Shown here: positions 31,822 through 45,400 of the stretch, in pieces
Layout of the letters: every line of letters starts with the position of its first letter
How positions within the stretch are numbered: the first letter of the stretch is position 1
NCBI GenBank assembly: GCA_022494885.1
Contig: JAGVSM010002678.1
Span: forward strand, 1-64,000
Source of the DNA: Micrasema longulum
Lineage: Eukaryota > Arthropoda > Insecta > Trichoptera > Brachycentridae
Direction: 5' to 3'
DNA: 64,000 nucleotides
Program-made: the position numbers and the translations under genes
The notes under the pieces: generated by a model
The model's database searches: none
Told to the model about the DNA's origin: nothing
Seen by the model: only the letters and a program-made list of their open reading frames with translations

Positions 31822-34731
31822 TAGGGTGGATCGATGTTGTACGGAGAAAAAAAATTGAAATTATCAAAACGGTCCTATGCGGAAAAGATGTTATATAGTA
31901 TGCAGAATAAGGGAAAAATAAAATAAAAAATATTTTTTAAGTGTAAGGTTTGCAGCGAGGGGGTTGAATTTTAGATTTTAAAAAAAAAGTCATGTTTTAG
32001 TAAGATGATTTTGGATACTAAATGACTGTTTTTCAGCAATATAAATATCAATGTGCATAATGATTTATTACATAACATATTACGATGGCTTTGATAATCA
32101 ACCGTTTCCCCGTATCCTCTTAAATCAGTTCGTAAAACTGCATCAAAGTGAGCGAGCAGTCGTCAGAATAACATGTGCGACCGCTGTTCCCGATAAATAA
32201 ATTACTATTATATTGTATGAATTGTGAGTCTATGAACTTGAACTAGTTTTGCACTATAGCGATATTAAGAATGATTGCCATATTTTCGGGTCTGGTTGTG
32301 ATATGCCACCAAATATACATTCTACCCGTGAAAATAAAATCTGGTACATATTTTGGCATTTAAACCGACATACGACATAAGAAAGACATTTCTGCATCGT
32401 GTAAATAATTTGTTAAGAAGTTAGAAAATACCAAAAAACAAGCATCAATCCCAATAATTAAGTACAAGATCATTTTATTTATTTATTTTATTAGGTGAAC
32501 AAATAGAACGTACAGAAATATTGACAATTTCTTTGTATATTAGTATATGACATTCATGCACACACCAAATAAATTGTTTTCACTTAAGACAATAATTGAA
32601 ATTATGTTTAATGTAACAAATGTAAATGATAAGAGAAAAAATACGAGCAAACGGAACCAGCTTGTGAGGAGGCTACTGACTTTCCAATACAGTCGGATAT
32701 TGTTGAAGGTTTATCCTAAATTCTCAAAGACCTCACACTTTAAGAGCATTAGATCAGTATGGCGTTTCTAATCGAGCAGGAGTAGCTATCGTGTCAGCTG
32801 CACTTCTAGATTTTGGCCTAATATCACTAAGCAACATATCGAACGTCATTGATTGAAAAATTCGGCATGAGAGAACAAAAACAAAAACCACTTTTCCATC
32901 TCAGCCAGTTGTACCAAATTCTGATCTGATTAATTTATGTTTTGACCAACGTAAAGACGATACCATAATATTAAGAAAAAGCGGAAGAAAAATCAAAACG
33001 AAAAACACATAAGTCTGGAAAAAATACTCGAGTCCGAGTATATTGGAAAAATATTTGTAAATGTTGGAAGAATTGTTCTTACAAACCTTGTTGCGATTGG
33101 ATTCGATGGAACAGTGGTTTGTGTGCCAGTTACATGCCAATAATGTTCCACATTGTCATATTTTTGCAAATTTAGATGGAACTACAATTTGGCTCAAAAG
33201 ATTCTTGGAAGAAATGAATGGTTATGGTTAGATGGCGAGAAGCTGCCTGTAGTTTTATTCACCTCAATAAAGTGCAAGCAGAAGTCACTAATAAGAAAGG
33301 CTTGAACACTAATCAGCTATACTTAATGGAAATTGTAAAACTATCAACTTTGGACGTTGCAATTAAAGTCTGTCGAATAGAACCCATCGAAAAATTTGTG
33401 GCTATTTGCGGTACAACCGCAAATATAAATCATAAGCTGTATGCGTCTCTCAATAATCCATCCGAGATTAAATTGACAATAACGACTTTTATTTCAACAA
33501 TATTTTGAGTTTGCCAAATTTTTGTAGACATGGACTGGATTCAACTCCCTGGGGAGCTATTAACATTAACATATTACAACATAGATGAAGAACATTTTAA
33601 AGAAGGCAATATATAAGTCTGAGCATCTACAGGGCTTATGACATGTCGTCGGCTGGTTTGAGTGGCCACGTTGCCTAGTATGTAGGTGAAATAATTCAAT
33701 TAGATGAATCTCACTCGCATAAATAAAGGTGTCAGCTCTTTAACTTCACAAACATCAACAGATGAAAGAATTGAAGTAATAAAGATGTTCAAATATGGGC
33801 AGAATGGTGAATGTTAAACAGTGTGTAAATTGGCCACTTAAACCAGCCAATGAGCCATAAGCCCTGTATATGCCTAAATTTCTATATTGCCTTATTAAAA
33901 AGACTTTCATTTCATTTCATTTCATTATTATGAGCCAGTTTAAAAATAAGACTTACTTTGTATCCTGAGAATGTTCTTTTATCAGTGCTAGCTGACAAGA
34001 GAAGACACGTAAGAAAAAATGCTTTTCGGGAGAATTCCGAGAGTCTGCAAATTAAAACGGACTGCATTTGCAACAAGTATCCGAATATTCTATTTGCCAG
34101 AATGTGATATTTGCGCAACAGATTATGTGGATTTGACTAAATGAGATAATCTGGCCGAACCTCGAATAACTGAACATTTACCAATAAGATGATTTCAGAA
34201 GCAATAGGAGACACATCGATTATTCAGGAGTCCATACTACCTTCCACCAAGGGGTTTTCCTGTCACAGTCGAGCCACACGAATTGTAAAAATAGTTACGG
34301 AACCATCAGTTTCTGTCTGCAGAAACCAAAAAGAAACAGGTACCCATATGAAAAAATGGCAATAATTAAGAAAATAAATGCCAGTTATTAAGACTAGTAA
34401 TAACCGTCAACTGGAATTTTGATGGTTTTTTAAACATATTTTTTTTCTGAAACTGCTAAATACGTATTACTAAAAAAAATTGCATCCATTTTGTTTATGT
34501 TATATCTTTGCGATAAATGTTTAAAAAAATCTAAAAATATTTGCTCACCCAAGAAAACATTTTTTTAATACCACCAAGAAAATTCTAAAATACCTAAACT
34601 TCAACAGTCTTGCGGATAATGCGATCGTAATTTTTTTTTTTGTTTATTTTCCCCTTAAGCTGTAGGCTATAAACGTCTTTTCCGCATGGGGCCGTTATGA
34701 ATTTCCAAAAATTAGAGATTGAACCACCCTA
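31822..34731 (+). mobile_element. Decayed hAT-like DNA transposon with 8-bp target duplications
   Basis: Both ends begin TAGGGTGG, with a shared subterminal block TATGCGGAAAAGA-like at about 60 bp. The target duplication ATCTTCAT is perfect at 31814-31821 and 34732-34739. Inside, transposase remnants in order are SNRAGVAIVSAALLDFGLIS (about 32765), LTNLVAIGFDGTVV and CQLHANNVPHCHIFANLDG (33085-33190), YPENVLLSVL (33960) and FSCHSRATRIVKIVTEPSVS (34255). These match a family of RNase H-like transposases seen in many insects and in cnidarians (recognised from memory). Frameshifts and stops make it dead. Confidence 0.88.
33600..33896. mobile_element. Foldback element, family F, nested in the hAT-like element
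   Basis: The arms CAGGGCTTATGACATGTCG and GAGCCATAAGCCCTGTA are inverted with respect to each other, with GTGGCCAC inside each. It sits within the transposase remnant and explains why its middle section is displaced. Confidence 0.75.
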
Positions 34732-34739
34732 ATCTTCAT

Positions 34740-35536
34740 ATTCCAACATAGGTGCGTACTTAAATGGTGAAAGTAAATGTTTTCTGTTAGGAGTATGCGT
34801 GTTATTTCAAGCAAAGATTGTAGGAATTATTATGTACTTTACACTTTCTAGTCATTTAATTTTGCAATACATAGATACCTACGTTGCACTTAGATTAAGG
34901 AAGTACCTATGTATAAGTAAAAATAATTATACTGCATCTGTTTGTGGAAAAGTAAGTTCTAAGTATGCTGGTACTTATCATTATTCTTTAAACCTTAGGC
35001 ATTTTCTTAATATGACCAAGTTTCAATATATAATATAATAGTTACTTTAAAGGCCGTTTGTTCTGATAATTAATAATTCGTATTGTATCTAATGTATAGT
35101 TATGAAATAGAAATAAGCGTTTGAGTAAATTGGTAGGCGCCGCGCCGTGCCGCAGTTGGTTTGATTCCTGCCAGTTGCAAGAAAAAAATCCAAGAAATAT
35201 ATTTTTCTCAATTGGTCTGGGTGTTGTGGTGTATCTTTTCCTTAACTCCTTCCATATTCCTCTCTACCCCACCTGCTGACAAGCCCCTGAATAGAGGTTT
35301 AGCGGGTTATTCCTTTAAAATATATATATTCATGCATATATAAGAACGCAAAAATCATTTTAAAAAATAAATAATTCTGATATATGCTTAAACAACCGGG
35401 TTTTGTTAGTACACCTAATTTCTAAGAAATAAATAAAAGCGAAAAAAACGTTTAAGCAATTTCGTTTTTAAAACGTGCACCTATAAATCCCTGAGAGTAA
35501 TAAAATCCCTGAGAGTAATAAAATCCCTCAGAGTAA
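34740..35536. other. Intergenic; SINE relic and short tandem repeat
   Basis: Positions 35136-35310 resemble family B SINEs (GTGGTGTATC, CTGGGTGTTG). Positions 35485-35537 are three 18-bp units, AAATCCCTGAGAGTAATA. No gene is seen. Confidence 0.5.
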
Positions 35537-35768
35537 TCATCATTATTCCCTTTCCGCACCTAATGGTGCATATGGCACTGCATTGGTACACCGATTTCAG
35601 CGAATATTGATCAGTCTTACACTTCAGGTACCAATCCAGGGACTATGAAATATTTTAGTGTAAAAACACCCTTTTAAATGAACATTTCATATCAACCATG
35701 TTGGGAATCGAACCCGAGACCTCTTGAATGGTAGGCAAACGTGCTGACCATCAAACCACAGGACCGAC
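35537..35768 (-). repeat. tRNA-derived SINE, family A
   Basis: Minus-strand head with B box GGGTTCGATTCCC, a body identical in outline to the 7664 copy, and a GAT tail. It is the least decayed family A B box in the window. Confidence 0.88.
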
Positions 35769-36303
35769 TAAATTAATAACCACTGTGTAATATTTTTATT
35801 TTCTTACATAGTAGATATGTAATATAAATGTATGAATGCTATGGTGAATAATGACGATTGGTTATAACGTATTGTAAAATGAAGCACGGAAAAATAATGT
35901 AACTTTTTGTACCTTAGCTACAAATTTTTTTATTTAACTAACAATTTTGTATAAAACTATTGATTTTACAAACGCGGTATGAAAATAATAAAATATTAAT
36001 GTAATAATATGTCACAATTTACAAATATTAATGTTATTGTCTCCGTACTTATATTCATCATTGTTCCAAACTACATTTATTCATACTTTTATCGGTATGT
36101 GGTACATAATAAAGAAGTAGGTAAAGCAATACATATTTGTGTTTTTTTTAGTTCGTAGGGTGTCAATAAATAAAAATGTAAACAATATACATAATATTAT
36201 GACATATTATTTTTGTTTTTGCGCATTGTACTAAAACACTTTTTTTTTGGCAACACTAAAAATTTATCAATCAAATCAACAATCAACCAAATCAACTTTT
36301 TCT

Positions 36304-36339
36304 ATGGTGTATATGGCGGCCTTGATTGGCATATTGTGA
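36304..36339 (+). promoter_or_regulatory. Possible upstream ORF in the RSK leader
   Basis: ATG opens an 11-codon frame ending TGA, 64 bp before the RSK start. Whether it is in the mRNA depends on an unknown transcription start. Confidence 0.3.
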
Positions 36340-36403
36340 AGCGGGACTGTCTACCATTATTTTTGTCAAAATTAAAAGAAATTACAATTGAATTGACAGG
36401 AAT

Positions 36404-36460
36404 ATGCCATTGGCGAATTCTGTTGATCCATGGCAAGTCCAAAATATCGGGGAGAGTGTG
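36404..36460 (+). CDS. RSK exon 1 (19 codons)
   Basis: ATG in ATATGCC, donor GTAAGT at 36461. It encodes [19 protein letters not shown]. It is accepted because the N-terminus fits the RSK family and phase 0 fits exon 2, which has its own acceptor at 40760 and no upstream ATG. Confidence 0.85.
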
Positions 36461-39400
36461 GTAAGTGGTTATCTCATAACGTAAATAAAAACTAGTTGCT
36501 TGTCATTATGTCAAACATCTTTTGATGTTACATTGTTTAGTTCGTATACAATATATTATTACCTGTTAATTATTCTTAATGCATTAAAGACTATAAATGC
36601 ACCACTGCGCTATTGATTACATTTAATAAAAAAAATGGTTTTCAATTATGTAGGTAGGTATGTATATTCTAAATCCAATTTAGAAATTAACACTTCATAT
36701 CTTGTTATGGGCGTTTCGCGGTTTCCAAAATTGATAGCGCGATTACTGATAACTGAAGATAAAATTAAGTTATTTACATTCTAACTTAATAATATTTGTT
36801 AAACTACTTCAGTTTGAACACACCTTATGAAATTTTGCACTCTCCGTTTACCTGGCTTTTAAAAATTACTATTATTATGTAAAAACTTACAAAAATTTAC
36901 AATTTAATAAATTAATTAGAAGCAATTACAAATGTAAAATAACAGATAGAAAACAGCTGTAACAGCTGTTTATATATGTACTTTTGTTATTATTAATTTT
37001 GTTATTAAGTTTGTTAAAGTTGGAGATTATTAGTTTGTTAAAGTTAGAGAATTAATTTTGTTTTATAAATGTTAAAAAAATCCCTTGCTAGACTTTACAA
37101 TGTCACCCAATTCAAAAAATCGTTAAGCACTAAAAAGTATGTTTCCAAATACTTTTTAGTGCACACTTTTTTCAAGTAAAAAATATATACAAAAACAGAA
37201 ACCATCACGCAGTTTCACCGTGAGGGTAGGCAGATAAGATAGAATGCCATAACACTCTGTCTTTGCATACAGACCTCGCTTCCTCTACATTCATACATCT
37301 TCTCATGCACGCACGCCTATTATTCCGACTTTTGACATGTCGTCCATCTTCAAATATTTGTTAAATTTTGTCTTGCCATATCTTAATCACCCTTCCTCGT
37401 TTTCTGCATCCATCAATATTCGCATCGTAAATTCTTTTAGCCATTCTTTCGCCGTTCATTTGCTCTACATGCGCAAACCAACTCAGCACTCCTGTAGGAT
37501 TTGGTGGTTGAGGGTTGGAGCTCCTACCCCAGTTATAGATAAACAGAAGACACGAGGTTGCTGTTTAATGCATATTTATTACATGGTGAATAAGTAGTGA
37601 ATTGTGTTGCGCAAGTGATACGGCGATGATGGGTTGAAGAGACTGCACTTGAACTACATGCCGGAACTGAGTGACTGGGTTGAACTGGGCTGACTGGGCG
37701 TTGACTTGCGCCCTGTGGTCTCTTTATAGACCTCGTTCCTTTGTTCTTCATATCTCCATGGTACGGACGATGTTAATGTACTGCAGGACGTTGATCTCGT
37801 GTTTTGCAGAATTTAATGAATTGAATTCAATAGAAAACGCTGACTTCCTTCATCGGTCGTCGCCTTATAATTTCAGGTGAAATTATTTAGCATGTGTGTA
37901 TCATCAATCATGGAGTATGAACTCCTCAGTACCCCCTTCCAGTAAAGAGATCTCACGATACATGAAGTTTTTCTCTTGATAAACTGGCGAAGGTTGCTTC
38001 CTTTTTTGTCGGATACTTATATCTCAGTTTGAAGTACTGCTGATGTTAGTTATCCAGGTAAAGTGATGACGAATCTATTCTTGAATTTCTTGACGATTTT
38101 GGGCTGGAGTGCTGACGAGGCTGAAAATCAAGGTGTTGCACTCTGGTGTGAATAAACTGCTGGAATGTGCAGAGTTGCAGTGTTTGAAATAATTATCCAT
38201 CGCAAATATAAAAATATGCACAATAGAAATTATTTATGTTTTTTTGTGCAAACGTTTTAAGTGAATCGTTATCACTAAAATTTGAATACAGAAGTTATCC
38301 ATTGATTGATATATCAAGATGTTGTTTGTCAGATGGGCAATGCCGAGAAATTTAATATCCCACTGTAGATTTACAGATATCTACATAGTGAGATGATGCA
38401 CTTTCTCGTGGCAGTGAGTAGTCCACGTCGGAGAACGAAGAATTTCAGTGCAAACCGAATATGTGAATGCATTATGAAGATTCTTCCCATGACTTGCGAA
38501 GGTTGGATATGATGCTTGCAGGATGCTTCTATGTAGTTTTTTAAACGTTAATGCTTGTGGAAGTCAACGTAGGTTGTTGAAAATAATGCCATTGTGGCGT
38601 GACATTGTTAAAACATTGCTGTGCAGAATCGGCATAGATGAACGAATTCCGCGTAGATGGGTGATCGTTGAGATGTGTGATCAGCATAGATGAGTCAGCT
38701 TAGAAGAGCGAGTTCGGTGTATTTGAACGTGTTCGTCGTAGTTGAGCAAAATAATTGAGACTAGGCGAGATCTGCGAAGATGAGCTTGATCGGCTTAGTT
38801 GTGTGAGATAAGCATGCTGCATGTTGTCTTCTGTCGTCCAACTGGATACTCCGTAGATGCTGTGTAGAGTGCAGTGTTTCCAAATGCGTTTAAAGAAGAT
38901 CTCTGCAGCAGTTGAGTGTTCCATAGAGTACCACCCTGCTATCCTGGAGGAACATCACATTGGAACAACGGGGCGTGTTAAACTCGCGTTGGGGTCACCA
39001 CTGTAGGATTAAGTGTGGTGGTCCCAGTTGTTTGAATGCCTGTATTTATTACATGGCGAATAAGATACAGCACTTGGTTGTGTAGTGTGAGTGTTACTTG
39101 TTCTTCATATCTCCATGTTAGGGACGATGTTGATGTACTGCAGGACGTCGATCTCGTGTTTCGTAGAATGTAATTAATTGAATTCAATAGAAAACGCTGA
39201 CTTGCTTCATCGGTGATCGCCCTTTAATTCAGGTGAAATTATTTAGCATGTGTGTGTCATTAATTATGGATTATGAACCCCACACTCCTTTCTCGATTTT
39301 TTCGATAATGCTTGTCAGCCTTAAATAATGCATGAATCTTGCCATTTGTACACCTATCATACATAGTTTTACCACACGTTTGCCTGAGAGTTTGCAATTC

Positions 39401-42400
39401 GACGGCATTCATATTACTTTCATTCTTAGTTTTTTTTTTTTGTTAGTTATCTAAGCATAGAACATCTAATGTATTATTAATTATGCTTATCAACCAGTAG
39501 ATTAATCATAATGTGGTAAATCTTCCACACGGTTTTCCTCAATACGTACTAATGTGTTTTTACTGCCACTGCCTGGTGTATCTTGTAAGGTGTGACTCAT
39601 ACTAACAAGAATTTTATTAAACTTGTATTTATATGAAAGTTACCGAACAGGAAGTGTAAGTGTGTAGCTCTAAGTAACCGGTAGTCATCTAATCAAAGTT
39701 TTCTGTTAAGTGTTTACTCTATTTCTTACATTTTAATAGATTTAATTTAACAGAAAAAATAGTGTTAATGTTGTTAATACTCACATATACTAGTGAGGTT
39801 AAGGTGCCTTTTATTGATATGTGATAGAAAAAGAATGTTTTTATGTTCTTAGGGGTTACTTTTTTTTTTACTTGTAATTTTTTTTGAGAAAAACTTTTTT
39901 ATTGAGAATTAATATTTTTTTTATTAAGAATTACTTATTTTTTATAAATAAATTTTTGTAAAAATGCTACTTTTCATTGTAGCAATATAATTGCTTCTAC
40001 ATATTATTTTACTCTGTGGAAAATTCAAGTTGGCCACAGTATTAAAAAACATATCTTTGCCTTATAATCTCTTATAATAAGAATAGTTCTGAAATGTTTT
40101 TGATCTTTTTTTTTCCTCGTCTCAACGGCAATTAACTTGAAATTTACTGCAACAGAGAAGGAAAATACTTAAAAGGGGAATACAGAAGTTTAGGTATTTA
40201 CAAGGCAAATGGCCGCAGCACACACACACTGTCTAACATTCACCATTCTGCCATATTTGACATCCACATTTCTTTAACTCTTCTATTTGTGGACTTTTCA
40301 TCTTACATGACAAGTCATATGCCCTGTAAATGCCTAGACTTTCATATTCCACTCTTAAAAGTATATTCTCCCTCTGTTACAATAAATTTCATTGTTGATG
40401 ACTCCCTAGGGAGTGGAATTCAGCCTTATCTGCAAACTTTTGGTCTTACTAACATTGTTGACAGTTAAATTATTCACATTGGAATATATTTAGTTCTAGT
40501 ATTTCTTAAACAAATAAGTTAAGACAAATATCTCAACAGAGAAAAGGGAAATAACTGAAATAAAATCACCATTCTGGCTTTCTAAGTGGGCGTAATTCCA
40601 GTATTAGTCTACAAATATTTGGATATACTTAACATATTGTCGCCATACTGTTTTTGGAAAACTCCAATATTCATTATACTTACATTTGCCGAATTTAGTT
40701 TATAAATAACCAGATTTCTTCTGAAAAGGAGATTGATTTAATTTCTAAATCTAATTTCAGTGTGCTTCTTCATCCCAGTCCGCAGAAAGCCTCCACATGG
40801 CCATTGACGGAGAAACAACAATAGCGGCTGATGGTAGCCATGGCCTGGACCATGACTCTGCTGAACATGAGATTGAGTTGAGGGAGGTCATCAAGGAAGG
40901 TCACGAAAAAGCCGATCCTTCTCAATTCGAGCTCCTCAAGGTCTTAGGAGAGGGATCCTTCGGAAAAGTTTTTCTCGTCAGAAAAGTCGTCGGACAAGAT
41001 TCAGGAACATTGTATGCCATGAAGGTTTGTACAAATACTTTATTAGTGTTACTTACAGAATGCAAATTTATACTATTAAAAATATATATACCGACGGTTA
41101 TAGTACAATATGTTGCAACCCACATTCACTTAATTTTACAAGCTCTCCTATAAACGTACCTTCTGGTATAAAAGTTTTCTCTCTTAACCTCATTTGTAAA
41201 TGATCCTACTTTAATTCTTGTTATCATTGGTTAATATCGTTTTAATAGCACCAGTCAGCATGAAAATCGGCCCTGACACCATTTCTGCTGATTCTTATGC
41301 AAAATGATCCCCTGAATCCGAATATGACCCCCATTTACCACCATCACCCATCGTTTTCAGGTAAGGCCCCCCACCTATTTTGACCCCCCCACCGCGGACT
41401 TTAAGCCACAACCTGGACCATCAGATGATATGTCCACTGATGATGAAGAGTATTCAGCTGATTCAGCTTATTGATAACCTCACCTCTATTATTCTTTCCC
41501 ATTAAAATAACCGTTTTTCGCAAATCAAATTCATGGCCATAAAATTATTATCGAAAAGTGATAAAAATATCGGGGGCTTTACCGAAAACGGGTTATATTC
41601 GGATTCAGAAAGTCATTTTACATAAGAATCGGCAGGAATAGTATCAGGGCTCAAAAATGTTTTTTTTTCTCACCAGTATAATGAATAAAATAAAGTATTT
41701 ACCATTACCGATGTTGACACATATTGTTTTTAAGTGGGATTGGACATATTGTGTCCTAATTTTTGAAGCAACTAATCTTACGCAAATTGCCCTTAGGTCA
41801 TAGTTAGCTAAATAGTTGGCTATGGTATTTTATTAATACATGAAGAATACATTTTTACACACTTCTGCATGCATACTTTAGTCATTTTCATGTTTTGTGG
41901 GTTGCGACATATTGCACCAACCATCAATATAAATTATGTGAACATTTATGTATTTACATTTTTCTGTCTATATTTTTATACTTAAAATAAGAAAATTTGT
42001 AAGATATTTGTAAAATTATACAATATTTTGTTTGCCATATTTCATCCTTTTGGGCATAAGTCACATTGAGCCAAAATTTTCATTAATTTATACGAAGTAT
42101 ATATTTACATAATTTAAAACAATTAAAATTCAACAGAAGCAATAATAAATAAAGAAAGAATAAATAACAATAGCAGAAATACACTAATCAATATTCAGCA
42201 AATAAGAAGTACGTATGTATCAAAATAAAAATAATATGATTTGTCTATACACAATATGTGTTCCAAAAAAAAATTCAAATCAACTTGAAATTAGATTAAT
42301 CAATAATGAAAAAAATTATGTAACTAAAATTAGATAATATCAGTAACTTAAATGAATTAATAAATAGGAATTATTTCTGGAATAAGGCCAAAAATCTATC

Positions 42401-45400
42401 TGTCACAGTTATTCAATCAGAAAAAAATAATTTATTTCATAAAATTAAATTGATTTTTAAAATGCTTAATGTAGTGATTCCGAAAATATGCTACAAATAT
42501 GGAAAAAGTACACTAAAATATGTGGTTCAAGTTACATTCTATTTGTTGCCAACCTACCTTAGAAATGGCGCTACCAAGAGAGACAAGGGCAAAATAAGAA
42601 TGTAGCTAAAGTAGAGTCTCGGTTATCCGACCTACCGGGGCACTGCCCCTTTCCTTTACCCGACTGCACGCATTATATTCGCGCGCCAGGCGACAGTCCT
42701 CAGTGCTTGCGTAGCTCTTCCGTAGTGCATTTTGATGTTTTAGTTTGTTACATTCAGTTATGTTACATGTACACATTTGAAAAGTTTTCGATGTGCAAAT
42801 AAAATTATGTAACACATTTTCAAAGTCGTTTTTATCATTTTCCGTGTTATCCGACCTTTTCGCTTATCCGACCTTGCCGCGGCCGGTTCAGGTCGGATAA
42901 TCGAGACTACTGTATTTGATCGGGAGTTTATATGTAAACAAAAAAAAATATACCAGTTATGTACATATTTCTTATTATAATTGAAGACATGAAAAATCAG
43001 AGATATCTGGGGTTGAAGTCAGTATTGATTATTCAGTATTGAACGCCAGTACAATTATTGATTGTGTAATACATTCATTCGCTTTCAAAATTAGTTTTCT
43101 GCTACTTTTTGATGGTGTAGTTGGTTTTATATGCAAGGGCTGTACATAAAATAATCATCTATGTAAAAAAGTGCATTTTTGAAATTTTACAATATAACAC
43201 CTTCATCCACTCATGTCTTCAATTTTGGTATTTCTATTTAATTATCGTATTATTGAATGTTCTTGTGTCTCTTTTTCTCACTCCTTATGGTTTAGTTAGT
43301 ATTTAGTATTAGATAAATAGTGTAATTATATGTTTTTTTTGTAAAGGATCTTCTCCGACAAGCCATATCAACTGGTTTGGTGATGAGTCTTGTCTCTAAT
43401 AACATATCTGTAATGGATTTTGTATACATTTATTGTATTATAATACGTTTGTGTTAAATAAAATAAATAAATATATCTATTTGTAGGTCTTGAGAAAAGC
43501 TACACTGAAAGTGAGAGACAGGGAAAGAACCAAAATGGAACGTAACATTTTGGTAGATATGGGCCATCCTTTTATTGTCAAACTACACTATGCATTCCAA
43601 ACAGCCGGGAAATTATATTTGATCTTGGATTTTCTAAGAGGAGGTGACTTGTTTTCTCGTCTGAGCAAAGAGGTTAGTTAATACTCAAAATGTTTTATCT
43701 TTTATGATAACATATGTACATAAGTCCCCATAATGTGATGGAGAGATGTAGAGGCAGGACATCCTCCACACTTTCCCTACCGCCATCCAGATCAGTCAAA
43801 TAGATGCAAGAGACAAGTTAAACCAGAATAAAACTATACTCTCTTTTAATTTCATTCAGACATTTTACATCATTATAAAGTGGTTTCATATGCAGAATTT
43901 TATTATGTAATAATGGCTTTGAAATATGTCCGAAACTGAAGTCTAGCCATTTACAGAGCTTATGATCTGTCATTGGCTGGGTCAAGTGATCAAGTGGTGG
44001 TTTTGATGCCATTTGCTGGTTGAAATAAATATGGTTAGTAAAAAATTTCGAGTTAAAACTCACCATTGTCTAGCTTTGAAACCATTCCAATATAAAGATT
44101 TCTGGTCTATAAAAAACTTACCCATTTCCAACAATAGATTTCGCTAGTTTTCTCCATACTTTCATAGTGGGCTAGCATTCGGATGTAGTATTCAAAACAA
44201 ACAAATACAGAAAATCTAAATGGAAATCAACTACCTATAGGCAGAATGTCGAATGTTACACAGTGTGTAAGTGTTCACTTAACTCAGCTGATGGCAAATC
44301 ATAAGCTCGATAAATGTCTAGACTTTTATGTTCTCAACAGCATTATCTATGTCAAAAAAATATCTTATAATTTTAGTTTGATTTAAATTATCTATTGATG
44401 TTTCTTGATGGAATTCCATTGTAATGATGTAATAACTTATATTTACATACATAAGTTATTACATCATAATAATTTTAGATTTAAAACCACTTATAGATAG
44501 TATTGTTTTGTACTATTTGCACTTCCTTAACCCTTTATAGGACACCTAGAACAAAGTGATTTAATACCACTAAAATGGAGTATGTTTTCTATAATTTTGT
44601 ATTAACAATATATCTTATGTCACAAAAGTATATTAATTACATACACTGGTAGATCAGTCTACCACTCGGATCTTCAAATGTATTATGTTTATTATCTTAA
44701 AAACGATAATATTTAAGAAGGTTTGGATGACATAAATCAAAACGAAAAATGTGTCCCATAAAGAAAGTTAAAAAAAAAAACAATTTACTTAAATAATTTC
44801 TATAATTAATAATTTAAAGTCTTTAAATTTTCTTTTAGGTTATGTTTACAGAGGAAGATGTGAAATTTTATCTCGCTGAATTAGCATTGGCATTGAACCA
44901 CGTTCATTCCTTGGGCATTATATACCGGGACTTGAAACCAGAAAACATTCTGTTAGATCAAGATGGACATATAGCCTTGACAGACTTCGGCCTTTCCAAA
45001 CTGCCGCAGAATGATAAGGCGTACAGTTTTTGCGGAACTGTGGAGTACATGGCTCCCGAAGTTGTAAATAGAAAGGGCCACTCTTTTGCGGCAGATTGGT
45101 GGTCTTTTGGTGTACTTATGGTAAGGTTTGCACATTGAATCATCACTACACATTTATCCGCACCAGGAGTGGTATTCTGAACACAAAAGCGCGCGTAGGA
45201 AACATTTTTAACGCATATTACGTACTAAATTCACGCTAACAAAGCGATCTCACCGTGCACAATTCCATTCGGAATACCAGCCTAGGGGTGCTATTATGGA
45301 TCTTATTGCGGGGTTAGTGAAGAAATAAATTCGGGGGTTTTTATTTTTTGCATGCGAATACACTTTGTTTCATATATGGCCACACCAATGATAAAACGTC

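Larger units (their letters stand above)
37493..39284 (-). mobile_element. Small non-coding LTR retrotransposon (TRIM/LARD-like)
   Basis: Direct long terminal repeats lie at 37493-37928 and 39002-39284, bounded by TG...CA and flanked by a perfect 4-bp target duplication CTCC (37489-37492, 39285-39288). On the minus strand the 5' LTR is followed after one base by TGGTGACCCCAACGCGAG, a primer-binding-site-like sequence starting with TGG, and a purine-rich GGAAGGGGG precedes the 3' LTR. The 1.07-kb interior has no gag or pol. It depends on another element for movement. It lies in RSK intron 1. Confidence 0.88.

Noticed and set aside
32547..33508. Plus-strand open frames of 74 and 96 codons as genes
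   Set aside because: They lie in the decayed hAT-like element and mostly in frames other than the transposase remnants.
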